A DNA stretch of 64,000 nucleotides, from positions 62,001 to 126,000 of the forward strand of contig DASVTR010000024.1 of NCBI GenBank assembly GCA_036387475.1, in the 5' to 3' direction. Positions 35,557-44,545 of the stretch are shown here, in pieces (within the stretch, counting starts at the first letter, position 1; each line of letters begins with the position of its first letter). Position numbers and translations under genes: made by a program. The notes below the pieces were generated by a model. The model was not told the origin of the DNA. It made no database searches and saw only the letters and a program-made list of their open reading frames with translations. The stretch comes from DASVTR01 sp036387475 (GTDB lineage Bacteria > Acidobacteriota > Blastocatellia > Pyrinomonadales > Pyrinomonadaceae).

Positions 35557-38043
35557 ATGCACGATCAGGCATTCAGAACGCTGGAATATACGGAATTGCG
35601 CGCGCTGGTTCGGCGCGGCGCGCAGACCCTTATGGGCCGCGCGCGCGTGGATGAACTTGCGCCACTGGCAGACCTCTCTACGCTCAGCCGTGCGCTCGAA
35701 GCTGTTGCGGAGTGCGTCGAGTTGCGACGACGACAGGGCGGCTCTTGGTCGTTTACGGAGTTGAGCGACCCGTCGAGCGCGCTCACGCTGCTTAAAATTG
35801 AAGGCGCGTCGCTTGAGCCGCTGATGATTCTCGAAGTGGCGCGGCTGTGCGAGCAGGCGCTCTCGGCGCGCGCCTTGATACAGACGGAGCGCGATGCGTG
35901 CCCTGTGCTGTGGGAAACAGTCGCCGAATTGCCGCGCGAGCTACATAGTCTGGCCGCGCGCGTCCAATCGAAGATTCTGCCGAGCGGCGAATTGGATGAC
36001 CGCGCCAGCCCGGAACTTGCGCGCATACGCAACGAGATTACGCGCCTGCGCTCTTCAATCACGCGCTCGCTCGAAAGCCTGATGCGACGCAGCGAGGCCG
36101 CGATTCAGGATGAGTTGGTGACGGTCAGAAACGACCGCTTCGTGATTCCTGTCAAAGCGGATCATCGCGGGCGTGTCGGCGGCGTCGCACACGGTTTCTC
36201 GTCCTCCGGCGCAACCGTCTTCATAGAGCCTTTGGAGACGATTGATTCCAACAACGAACTGCAATCTTTGCGCGAGACGGAAGAGCGCGAAATCATGCGT
36301 ATTCTCTTCACGCTCTCCGAAGAGTTGCGCCGCGAGTTACCGGGCATAGAGATGGCTGCACGCGCCGTCGCGGAGCTAGACTTCATCACAGCGAAGGTCT
36401 CGTTTTTGAGAAACTTCAAATGCGTCGTTCCCCTGATTGACGAAGGCGGCACGCTTGAACTCAAAGAAGCGCGCCATCCCTTGCTCGAAGAGAATTTGCG
36501 CGCTGGCGGCGGTGCGGTCGTCCCCGTTTCCTTCTCTCTGGACGCGTTGCATCCGGTGATGGTCATTTCGGGCGCAAACGCTGGCGGCAAAACTGTCGTG
36601 CTCAAGACCGCCGGGCTGCTATCGTTGATGGCCCTCTCAGGTCTGCCCGTGCCCGCACGCGCCGCGCGCATTCCGTTCTACGCTTCAATTCTCGCAGACA
36701 TAGGCGACCAGCAATCTCTGGCCGCGAACCTCTCGACATTCACGGCCCACGTCGCCAACATCTCGCGTATGCTGAGCCTCTGCGAAGCGCCCGCTCTCGT
36801 CCTGCTCGACGAAGTCGGGACGGGCACAGACCCTGAGGAAGGCTCTGCGCTCGGCGTTGCGGTCGTAGACCACTTTCGCAGCGCTTGCAGCGCGCACGTG
36901 CTGGCGACGACACACTACAGCGGCCTAAAGATGTACGCAGCAAACGAAGACGCCGTTATTAACGCCAGCGTCGAATTCAATGAGAAGACTTTGCAGCCGA
37001 CTTATCGCTTGCTCGTCGGGCTGGCAGGGGCTTCGTCCGGCATTGAGATTGCGCGTCGCTTCGGCTTTCCGCAGGAGATAGTCGAGGCCGCAAGCCAGCA
37101 CGTCTCAACGTCTGCGCGCGACGCCGCCGAATACCTGCAACGCATCAAGCGCGAGGCTGAGGATGCGGAGAATCTGCGTCTCGCCCTCGAAGAAGAACGC
37201 GCGGCGGTGGCGGAAAAATATGCTGCGCTCGACGCGCAAGCACAGCGGCGCGAGCGCGAGCGACAAGACGAGTTTGAGCATGAGCTACTATCAGCCATCG
37301 AAGAATTCGAGAAACGCTCGCGCGAGATGGTTGCCAGTATCGAAGACCGGACGGAACGCGCACGCGTCGAACGCGAAGCCCAACGCCGCGCCGCCGAGTT
37401 GAAGCGCGAAGCCCAGCACGCCGCACGCGCAGCCACCGCATCAGCAGCAGAACAAACGCGCCCGCGCGGTGGGGTCAGAATCGTCCGCAATGGGCGCGTC
37501 GTAGAAGCAGAGCGGCCCAGCCTGACGGAAGAACCAACTTTGCGTGCTGCCCCGTCGCGTGAAATCAGAAAAGGCGACCATGTTCGGCTGCGCTCTTTCG
37601 GCTCCGTCGGCATCGTGGACAAACTTAACGGCGACGAAGCCGAAGTGCGTGTCAAGTCTCTACGCTTTCGAGAGAAGCTTTCAAATCTTGAGTTGGTAGA
37701 GGAAGTGCCCGCCACACCCGAAGCCGGGCGCGGCGCACGCCTCAGAGAGAGCGCCAAGCGCGGCACGGAAGTTAACCTGCGCGCCGAGAGCGAAGATGCG
37801 CGCGCCGAAATCAATCTCATCGGACGCACAACGGATGAGGCCGTTGACGAAACAGACAAGTTTCTCGACCAGGCATATCTGAACAGCCTCTCGCACATAC
37901 GCATTATCCACGGCCACGGCACGGGCGCGCTCCGCCGCGCAATCTCGGATTTCCTGCGCAACCATCCGCACGTCGCGCGCTTTGCTCAAGCCCCGCAGGA
38001 TCAGGGCGGCGCTGGCGCGACCGTGGTTGAGCTAAAGCAATAA
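35557..38043 (+). CDS. mutS2: MutS2 ATPase/endonuclease
   Basis: An 828-residue MutS2 protein; the family acts on branched DNA and on stalled, collided ribosomes. It has the core helical domains (about 1-310), ATPase Walker A in ISGANAGGKTVVLKTAGL, Walker B in ALVLLDEVGTGTDPEEG, and a DDQ-type signal in LADIGDQQSLAANLSTF. A long coiled coil (about 510-640), a KOW-like segment (RKGDHVRLRSFGSVG) and a C-terminal Smr domain with INLIGRTTDEA and RIIHGHGTGALR complete it. The ATG at 35557 is preferred over an upstream TTG at 35542. It is 4 bases from dnaG, so they are likely co-transcribed. Confidence 0.96.
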   Translation: MHDQAFRTLEYTELRALVRRGAQTLMGRARVDELAPLADLSTLSRALEAVAECVELRRRQGGSWSFTELSDPSSALTLLKIEGASLEPLMILEVARLCEQALSARALIQTERDACPVLWETVAELPRELHSLAARVQSKILPSGELDDRASPELARIRNEITRLRSSITRSLESLMRRSEAAIQDELVTVRNDRFVIPVKADHRGRVGGVAHGFSSSGATVFIEPLETIDSNNELQSLRETEEREIMRILFTLSEELRRELPGIEMAARAVAELDFITAKVSFLRNFKCVVPLIDEGGTLELKEARHPLLEENLRAGGGAVVPVSFSLDALHPVMVISGANAGGKTVVLKTAGLLSLMALSGLPVPARAARIPFYASILADIGDQQSLAANLSTFTAHVANISRMLSLCEAPALVLLDEVGTGTDPEEGSALGVAVVDHFRSACSAHVLATTHYSGLKMYAANEDAVINASVEFNEKTLQPTYRLLVGLAGASSGIEIARRFGFPQEIVEAASQHVSTSARDAAEYLQRIKREAEDAENLRLALEEERAAVAEKYAALDAQAQRRERERQDEFEHELLSAIEEFEKRSREMVASIEDRTERARVEREAQRRAAELKREAQHAARAATASAAEQTRPRGGVRIVRNGRVVEAERPSLTEEPTLRAAPSREIRKGDHVRLRSFGSVGIVDKLNGDEAEVRVKSLRFREKLSNLELVEEVPATPEAGRGARLRESAKRGTEVNLRAESEDARAEINLIGRTTDEAVDETDKFLDQAYLNSLSHIRIIHGHGTGALRRAISDFLRNHPHVARFAQAPQDQGGAGATVVELKQ

Positions 38044-38047
38044 GTTT

Positions 38048-39889
38048 ATGCGTTTCCCGCAAACATTCATTGACGATTTACGGCGGCAGGCAGACATTGT
38101 GCGCGTCATACAGGATTACGTCTCTTTGAAGAAGAAGGGCGCAAACTGGATGGCGTGTTGCCCGTTTCATCAGGAAAAGACGCCCAGTTTTTCCGTCAAT
38201 CCGTCGAAGGATATTTACTATTGCTTCGGCTGTGGTAAGGGCGGAAGCGTGTTTAGTTTCGTGATGGAGATTGAGCGCGTTTCGTTTCCCGAAGCCATCA
38301 AGATAGTGGCTGAAAAGGCGAACGTGCCGCTGCCTGCGTTGGAGAATGACCAGAGGTTTGAGGCGCGGCGCAAAGAGGCGGATGAAGTAATCGAGTTGAA
38401 CTCTTGGGCGCTTGATTGGTGGGAAGCGCAGCTTGAAAGCGTTGATGCGGGCGCGCGTGCGGCGCGAGAGTATTTGCAGAAGCGAGAGATTACGGATGAG
38501 ACGCGCAGGGCTTTTCGTCTCGGCTATGCGCCGGATAGTTGGGATGGTCTGTCGTCGCATTTGAAGAGTCGGGGCGCGAGCCTTGCGCAGATAGAGCGGA
38601 GTGGCCTCGTCGTCTTGAAAGAGGCGGGCGGCTCTTACGACCGTTTTCGCGGGCGCTTAATCTTCCCCGTGCTCGACGCGCAGGGACGAGCCGTCGCTTT
38701 CGGCGGGCGCACGCTCACGGCTGAAGGCGAGCCGAAGTATTTGAATTCGCCGGAGACGGCGGCCTATACGAAAGGCCGTCATCTATACGGGCTGCACCTG
38801 ACGCGCGATGACATCAGGCGGCGCAAGTTTGCGATTTTGGTGGAAGGTTATCTGGATTTGATTATTCCCTTTCAGTTTGGCGTGCGGAACATGGCGGCGA
38901 GTCTTGGAACGGCTTTGACGCCGGAGCAGGCGAAGTTGCTGGGAAGGTTTGCGCGGAAAGTAGTGGTGAATTATGATGGTGACCGGGCCGGTGTGCAGGC
39001 GGCGAAGCGTGCGATAGAGACCCTTCTGGCCGAAGACTTTGAAGCAAAGGTGCTGGTGCTGCCGGACGGTGCAGACCCGGATGAATTCATTCGTACTCAC
39101 GGCGTCGAGGCATATCACGAGCGACGCGGGCGAGCACTCCCCCACATCCAATTCGTTTTAGATCAAGCGGTACGCGAGCGCAACCTTCTTCGTCCGGCGG
39201 ATAAGGCCGAGGCAGTCGAGGAAGTATTGCCCTTTGTTCGCGCCGTCCGCAACCCGATTCAGAAGCGCGAGTATTTCGATATTGCGATGGACACGTTGCG
39301 CGTCGAAGAGCGCGCGCTACGAAACGAGCTGTGGCAAACCGTTAAGATTAACGCCGCCGCAGACCAAACCAGCATCAAGCAGAAGATGTCGAGAGCGGCT
39401 GGCGCACAGCCGACCGTCGCAGAGCAACGGTTGCTCGAACTGCTTTTCACAGACGAGGAAGTACGCCGCCGCATTCTGCCGCAACTGGAAGCTGCCGATT
39501 ACGAAGCTCTCCCGACCGCCGCCATCTTTCGCGCCTTAATTGAGATTGAAGAAAGCGGAACAGCATTTGATTCAGCCGCCCTGCTGTCTAAGACGGAAAC
39601 TGATGAGGTCGCGGCAGACATCGTACCGCTGCTCTTAATGAGTGAAGCCCAGCGCGACGAAGGCGAAGCGGCTGACAACGTGTTGGCGATTGCCGAAAGC
39701 TGCCTTGCAGCTTTGCGTTTGATGATGATAGACCGCCGCATCAACGAATTATCAGCAGAACTCGCTATGGCTGAACGCGCGGGCAACGCCGAGCGGCGCG
39801 ACCAGTTGGTGCTTGAGCATCTGGAATGGGCCAGGCGCAAAAAGCAGTTGACGGATGTAAGAAGCCAGTTGTCTGTGGCGAACATTTAG
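38048..39889 (+). CDS. dnaG: DNA primase
   Basis: A 613-residue primase that makes RNA primers for replication. The N-terminal zinc finger uses C38, H41, C59 and C62 (CCPFHQEKTPSFSV, YYCFGCGKGG). The RNA polymerase domain has RGRLIFPVLDAQGRAVAFGG and a Toprim region with ILVEGYLDLI, VVNYDGDRAG and LPDGADPDEFI. The C-terminal part is the helicase-interacting region. Start ATG 38048, 4 bases after the mutS2 stop. rpoD follows 33 bases on, so this is the familiar dnaG-rpoD pair with mutS2 ahead of it. Confidence 0.97.
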   Translation: MRFPQTFIDDLRRQADIVRVIQDYVSLKKKGANWMACCPFHQEKTPSFSVNPSKDIYYCFGCGKGGSVFSFVMEIERVSFPEAIKIVAEKANVPLPALENDQRFEARRKEADEVIELNSWALDWWEAQLESVDAGARAAREYLQKREITDETRRAFRLGYAPDSWDGLSSHLKSRGASLAQIERSGLVVLKEAGGSYDRFRGRLIFPVLDAQGRAVAFGGRTLTAEGEPKYLNSPETAAYTKGRHLYGLHLTRDDIRRRKFAILVEGYLDLIIPFQFGVRNMAASLGTALTPEQAKLLGRFARKVVVNYDGDRAGVQAAKRAIETLLAEDFEAKVLVLPDGADPDEFIRTHGVEAYHERRGRALPHIQFVLDQAVRERNLLRPADKAEAVEEVLPFVRAVRNPIQKREYFDIAMDTLRVEERALRNELWQTVKINAAADQTSIKQKMSRAAGAQPTVAEQRLLELLFTDEEVRRRILPQLEAADYEALPTAAIFRALIEIEESGTAFDSAALLSKTETDEVAADIVPLLLMSEAQRDEGEAADNVLAIAESCLAALRLMMIDRRINELSAELAMAERAGNAERRDQLVLEHLEWARRKKQLTDVRSQLSVANI

Positions 39890-39922
39890 AGTCTACTATC
39901 TCATGACTGAGGTGGGTGGAAA

Positions 39923-41653
39923 TTGAGCATCGAAGAAAAAGACCGCGACGACGTGATGCAGCGGCTGCTGGAGTTGGGCGGCGATAAGAAGTATCTGACG
40001 TTTGACGACCTCAACCGGGAGTTGCCGGAAACGGTCGTCTCGCCCGACGACATCGAAGACGTGCTGCAAAAGCTCGAAGGCTCTAACATCCCGGTCGCCG
40101 ATTCGGACGAAAGGCTCATCGCACAGGCGGCGGCGGTCGTCGTAGACGATGAAGAACTGGACGTTGACGAAGACCTCGAACTTGATTTGTCTGCGGGCGC
40201 GCTTGAGAAGACGAACGACCCCGTGCGTCTTTACTTGCGCGAGATGGGCGTCGTCCCGCTCTTGACGCGCGAAGGCGAAGTCGCCATCGCCAAGCGCATC
40301 GAGCGCGGTCAGATTAAAACTCGAAAGGCCATCGCCCGCTCGCCCATCGCCGTCGAAGAACTCTTGAAGATGGGCGATGAACTGGCAGCCGAGACGCTTA
40401 ACATACGCGACATCGTGACCTTCTCCGAGCAGGCCGAGTTGACGGGCGACGAGGACAAGGCCGACGAATATCTCAAGTGGACGATTGAAGGCATAGAGAA
40501 CATACGCAAGCTCTATCGCGCCGGGCTGAAAGATTGGGAGCGGCTCCGCGCCGAGCAAAAATTACTACGCGGCAAGAAGAGCAAAAAGCTGTTGCGCCTG
40601 AAACGAAAAGTTGCGCGCACTCGTCTTGAGATAGCGCAGGAGATTGGACGGCTCAACTTAACCGAGCGTGCCCGCCAGCGCCTCATCAACTCGATTCGCA
40701 ACATACAGAAGGAAGTCCGCACAGCCGAGCGCGCCGTAGATACCTATACGGAGAAGCTTAACAAGCGACGCGTCAAGCCCGAAGACGAGAAGGAATTCAA
40801 GCGACACATAGTTACGGCGAAGAAGAAGCTGCAACAGATCGAAGCAGACTACAACGTCCCTCCCGTTGAGATTAAACGCTCGCTCGCCGCCATCATCGTC
40901 GGCGAACAGCAGACCGGTCAGGCCAAGCGCGAATTGGTCGAAGCCAACCTGCGTTTGGTGGTCTCGATTGCCAAGAAATACACCAATCGTGGATTGCAGT
41001 TTCTGGACCTTATTCAGGAAGGCAACATCGGTTTGATGAAGGCCGTTGACAAATTCGAGTGGCGACGCGGCTATAAATTTTCGACCTACGCGACGTGGTG
41101 GATTAGGCAGGCGATTACGCGTGCGATTGCTGACCAGGCGCGCACCATACGCATTCCTGTCCACATGATTGAAACTATCAATAAGTTGATTAGAACCTCG
41201 CGCGCACTAGTGCAGGAATTGGGGCGTGAGCCGACGAGCGAAGAGATAGCGCGCAAAATGGACATCCCCGTCTCCAAGGTTCGCAAGGTGCTCAAGATTG
41301 CTCAAGAGCCAATCTCTCTGGAAACGCCCATCGGCGAAGAGGAAGATTCACACCTCGGCGATTTCATCGAAGACAAGTCTATTCTGAATCCTGCGGATGC
41401 GGTCGTCGCGTCGAATCTGCGGGAGATAACGGACGAGGTGTTGGCGACCTTAACGCCGCGCGAGGAGAAGGTCATCAAGATGCGTTTCGGCCTCGGCACA
41501 TCCGGCTCTGAGCACACACTCGAAGAAGTCGGCCAGCATTTCGCCGTCACGCGCGAGCGCATACGCCAGATTGAAGCCAAAGCGCTCAGAAAGCTGCGCC
41601 ACCCATCGCGCTCGCGTAAGCTGAAGGCGTTTCTGGACAGCACGCAACGCTAA
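39923..41653 (+). CDS. rpoD: Primary sigma factor RpoD
   Basis: A 576-residue housekeeping sigma factor. Region 1.1 (1-85) is followed by region 1.2 (NDPVRLYLREMGVVPLL), a non-conserved insert of about 200 residues, region 2 (RELVEANLRLVVSIAKKYTN, then RGYKFSTYATWWIRQAITRA), region 3 and region 4.2 (LEEVGQHFAVTRERIRQIEA). Start is TTG at 39923, after GGTGGGTGG, and it gives the expected region 1.1. The end KLKAFLDS is the standard RpoD C-terminus. It sits downstream of dnaG as in many bacteria, with a small lipoprotein gene 18 bases after it. Confidence 0.97.
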   Translation: MSIEEKDRDDVMQRLLELGGDKKYLTFDDLNRELPETVVSPDDIEDVLQKLEGSNIPVADSDERLIAQAAAVVVDDEELDVDEDLELDLSAGALEKTNDPVRLYLREMGVVPLLTREGEVAIAKRIERGQIKTRKAIARSPIAVEELLKMGDELAAETLNIRDIVTFSEQAELTGDEDKADEYLKWTIEGIENIRKLYRAGLKDWERLRAEQKLLRGKKSKKLLRLKRKVARTRLEIAQEIGRLNLTERARQRLINSIRNIQKEVRTAERAVDTYTEKLNKRRVKPEDEKEFKRHIVTAKKKLQQIEADYNVPPVEIKRSLAAIIVGEQQTGQAKRELVEANLRLVVSIAKKYTNRGLQFLDLIQEGNIGLMKAVDKFEWRRGYKFSTYATWWIRQAITRAIADQARTIRIPVHMIETINKLIRTSRALVQELGREPTSEEIARKMDIPVSKVRKVLKIAQEPISLETPIGEEEDSHLGDFIEDKSILNPADAVVASNLREITDEVLATLTPREEKVIKMRFGLGTSGSEHTLEEVGQHFAVTRERIRQIEAKALRKLRHPSRSRKLKAFLDSTQR

Positions 41654-41671
41654 CGTTTTTCTCGATAATAG

Positions 41672-42067
41672 ATGAAAAACTCGCTGCAATTCATTAGTTT
41701 CTACGCCATTTTGGCATTACTCGCGGCGCTGCCCGCGTGCTCCGGCAAAGCAGTCAATTCGGCCTCCGGTGCATCAAATAAGTTCCTCGGAACGTGGAAA
41801 GTTGCCACCGAAAGCGAAGCGGATTTCAAAGGCGGCCCCATCACCTTCAAGGAAGATTTTACTTACGCAGCGCAAAAGACCAACAATCCATCTTCGCCAT
41901 TCGTGACCGGGCCTTACACCATCTCAAAAGACGAGAAGCTCTTTCTCGGCGGAGAGCTGGAAAAGTTTGGCGAAGAGGGAATGAAATTCGACGAGGAAGG
42001 GCGGCTCCACCTCACAAAGGACGGCAGAACCATCTTCTTCGTAAGGAGCGAGAGTGCGCCGAAGTGA
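41672..42067 (+). CDS. Small unknown lipoprotein
   Basis: A 131-residue protein with a lipoprotein signal (FYAILALLAALPACSG; lipobox ALPAC). The mature part is beta-rich, starting KFLGTWKVATESEADFKGG and ending RLHLTKDGRTIFFVR, like a small lipocalin-like or META-type domain. ATG 41672 follows the rpoD stop by 18 bases. A hairpin terminator follows the stop codon. No family can be named with confidence. Confidence 0.75.
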   Translation: MKNSLQFISFYAILALLAALPACSGKAVNSASGASNKFLGTWKVATESEADFKGGPITFKEDFTYAAQKTNNPSSPFVTGPYTISKDEKLFLGGELEKFGEEGMKFDEEGRLHLTKDGRTIFFVRSESAPK

Positions 42068-42084
42068 GAATAGTGTTACCTTTG

Positions 42085-42124
42085 AATGCCGGTAAAAAGA
42101 GAGCACCGGCATTTAATTTGTTTT
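42085..42124 (+). terminator. Rho-independent terminator or attenuator
   Basis: AATGCCGGT (42085-42093) pairs perfectly with ACCGGCATT (42105-42113), with an 11-nt loop, then TAATTTGTTTT. It ends the dnaG-rpoD-lipoprotein unit and lies only 4 bases before the next ATG, so it may also act as an attenuator. Confidence 0.7.
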
Positions 42125-42127
42125 GGC

Positions 42128-44026
42128 ATGAATAAAAGAATCAGCGAAAGTTACAGGCAAAAGCTTGACAGCGAAGAAGGCTGGATATTGAAGCGCGGCG
42201 CGCAGCTTCGCATCGCCCTTTGCTATCCGAACGTCTACGCGATTGGGATGGCGAACCTGGGCTTTCAGGCGATGTATGAGCTATTCAATCGCCTGCCGGA
42301 AGTCTCTTGCGAACGCGTCTTTCTGCCGGACGAACGTGAACTGCACGAATATGAGAAGAGTGGAACACCGCTCGTCTCATTGGAATCACAAACGCCCGTG
42401 CGCGACTTCGACGTACTGGCCTTTTCCATCTCATTCGAGACCGATTATCTGAACATGGCGCGCATCCTGCGCCTCGCGGGCGTGCCCGTGTGGGCCAAAG
42501 ACCGTACGCGTCATGACCCGCTCGTCTTGATGGGCGGCGCAGCATCGTTTTTGAATCCCGAACCGATTGCGGAATTCACAGATGTCATCGGCGTCGGCGA
42601 GGGTGAAATTTTAGGGCCGCAGCTTGTTGAAACCATCTTCGAGCATGAGACGAAGGACGAAATCTTGCTGGCGCTTGCCATGCGCGGGCGCGGCTTTTAT
42701 GTCCCCTCGCTCTACGATGTGACGTATCACGAAGATGGAACGATTGAAGCTTACACGCCGCTCGAAGAGGGTATGACGGCGCGTGTGGGTCGCGCATTGG
42801 CTGCGGAGAATCCGAAGGAAGGAAGCCTCCGAAAAGCGATTCGTCGCGGCGATCTGGGAATCGCCGAACAGTTGCGAAGCGCTGATGTCTTCGCGCCGTC
42901 AACGGCCATCTGGGCACCGGAAGCAGAGATGGGCGAGCGATTTTTGATAGAGATTTCGCGTGGCTGTTCGCAGGGCTGCCGTTTCTGCTGGGCCGGGTTT
43001 AATTACTGGCCGCCGCGTGTCGTGCCCGCGCGCGATGTGCTTCAAAAGGCTGCCGAGTGGCGCGGGAAGACGGATAAGATCGGACTTGTCTCGACAGCCG
43101 TTTGCGACCATCCTGAAATCAGCGAAATTTTGCGTGGCCTGCGCGAGATGGATTATCGCATCTCTGTCTCATCTTTGCGCCTCGACCAGATTTCCGACGA
43201 GTTGCTGGATGCGCTCGTCGAATCGCGCGACCAGCAGATAGCGGTCGCGCCCGAAACCGGCTCTGACCGCCTGCGCAAGGTCATTAACAAGAATTTGACC
43301 AACGACGAAATCGTTGATATTTGCGGCGCGGTCTTCGATAGAGGAATGCTGACGGTCAAGCTCTACATGATGGTGGGCTTGCCGACGGAGACGGATGAAG
43401 ATTTAGAGGAAATGGTCTCGCTCGTCGAGCGCATCAAGGACAGGATGCTCGAAGCGGGTAAGCGTATGGGTCGCGCGGGAAAGATTATCCCGTCGCTCAA
43501 TGGTTTTGTACCGAAGCCGAATACGCCGTTTCAGTGGGAAGCGATCTGCGACGAGAAAGAATTGAAGCGTCGTTTGAAATGGGCGTCAAAGAATCTGGCG
43601 CGGATTCCCAATGTCGAGGTGCGTGCGATGTCTGCGCGCATCGCACACGAGCAAGCGCTCTTTTCCAACGGCGATAGGCGAACGGCGCGACTCATTGAAG
43701 CCGCCGCGCGCAACGACGGCAATCTTCAGGCGGCGCTGCGTGAGACGGGTATTGACCCGGCTTTTTACACCAGCCGCCAGCGCTCTTACGACGAACGCTT
43801 GCCGTGGGAGATTGTCGACGCCGGACTCTCAAGAACATTCTTAGAGCAGGAGCACACTAGAGCGCAGGTTGCAAAATCAACAGCGCCTTGCCCGTCGGTC
43901 GATACCTGCACGCGCTGCGGAGTCTGCCCGACGACGTGGCTCGGCTCAGCGCCCGCCGGGCTGGTGCAATTGCAGGGATTGGCAGGAGCGGCATCACGCG
44001 TGATGGCAACTGCCGCCAACGGCTAG
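42128..44026 (+). CDS. B12-binding radical SAM protein (TIGR03960-like)
   Basis: A 632-residue protein from ATG 42128; an in-frame ATG at 42086 lies inside the terminator stem and is less likely. The N-terminal domain resembles a cobalamin-binding Rossmann fold (RIALCYPNVYAIGMANLGFQ, DVLAFSISFETDYLNMARIL, LVLMGGAASFLNPEPIAEFT). The radical SAM cluster uses C280, C284 and C287 in RGCSQGCRFCWAGFNYWPPR. A further cysteine group at the C-terminus (CPSVDTCTRCGVCP) may hold a second iron-sulfur site. This layout matches the TIGR03960 family, whose reaction is not established to my knowledge. A weak ribosome site and the terminator just upstream are odd. Confidence 0.87.
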   Translation: MNKRISESYRQKLDSEEGWILKRGAQLRIALCYPNVYAIGMANLGFQAMYELFNRLPEVSCERVFLPDERELHEYEKSGTPLVSLESQTPVRDFDVLAFSISFETDYLNMARILRLAGVPVWAKDRTRHDPLVLMGGAASFLNPEPIAEFTDVIGVGEGEILGPQLVETIFEHETKDEILLALAMRGRGFYVPSLYDVTYHEDGTIEAYTPLEEGMTARVGRALAAENPKEGSLRKAIRRGDLGIAEQLRSADVFAPSTAIWAPEAEMGERFLIEISRGCSQGCRFCWAGFNYWPPRVVPARDVLQKAAEWRGKTDKIGLVSTAVCDHPEISEILRGLREMDYRISVSSLRLDQISDELLDALVESRDQQIAVAPETGSDRLRKVINKNLTNDEIVDICGAVFDRGMLTVKLYMMVGLPTETDEDLEEMVSLVERIKDRMLEAGKRMGRAGKIIPSLNGFVPKPNTPFQWEAICDEKELKRRLKWASKNLARIPNVEVRAMSARIAHEQALFSNGDRRTARLIEAAARNDGNLQAALRETGIDPAFYTSRQRSYDERLPWEIVDAGLSRTFLEQEHTRAQVAKSTAPCPSVDTCTRCGVCPTTWLGSAPAGLVQLQGLAGAASRVMATAANG

Positions 44027-44057
44027 ACACTCGTCACGCCACATCACAGAGAAGCTG

Positions 44058-44103
44058 AAAGCCCTCTTCCCTTATTCAGAATGAATTAGCGGAAGGGGGC
44101 TTT
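44058..44103. terminator. Hairpin between convergent genes
   Basis: AAAGCCCTCTTCC (44058-44070) pairs with GGAAGGGGGCTTT (44091-44103), one G-U pair, 20-nt loop. It is placed between the radical SAM gene (plus) and the membrane-anchored gene at 44102 (minus), so it can serve both. Confidence 0.65.
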
Positions 44104-44530
44104 ACTTTGGCGCGCCGAGCATCTCCGTACTCTTCGCCGTGTAATCGAAATTGTAGGAGTAGGTATAACCGGGAAGCGCGACCGGGCGAGTATATTTCAC
44201 GCGGGCCTGAAGGCGTCCGTCCGCGCCACGCTCGACTGTTATCTCTGCGTCGGATGGGACGCTGTATGCGTTGCCGTCTGTTCGCAGTTGAGTCTTCAGC
44301 GCTTCGTTCGACTGCCCTATCATAGACGCCTTGTCAACCGCGTCCTGCATCGCAACCTTGTATCTGGAAGCCTGATAAGCAACGGGAACATACTGGAAAC
44401 CGACGTAGCCGACCGCCGCGATGACGGCAATGATAAGAATAAATTTGAGGCGGGCCGCACCGCGCTCCTGATTTCTGGAAGGCTGTTTTTGACCGCACGA
44501 ATTGTCCATCTTGATTATCTCTTCGCTCAC
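44102..44530 (-). CDS. Membrane-anchored protein, DUF4845-like
   Basis: A 142-residue protein with one N-terminal membrane segment (about 28-50, LKFILIIAVIAAVGYVGFQY) and a periplasmic domain of about 90 residues (MQDAVDKASMIGQSNEALKT, YSVPSDAEITVERGAD, RPVALPGYTYSYNFDYTAKS). The layout is like the DUF4845 family of small envelope proteins found in several proteobacteria, but this match is from memory of pattern only. Start ATG 44530; an ATG seven codons on is also possible. It lies 15 bases downstream of aroB on the same strand. Confidence 0.7.
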   Translation of the reverse strand: MSEEIIKMDNSCGQKQPSRNQERGAARLKFILIIAVIAAVGYVGFQYVPVAYQASRYKVAMQDAVDKASMIGQSNEALKTQLRTDGNAYSVPSDAEITVERGADGRLQARVKYTRPVALPGYTYSYNFDYTAKSTEMLGAPK

Positions 44531-44545
44531 TACTTCGGCAAGCTG

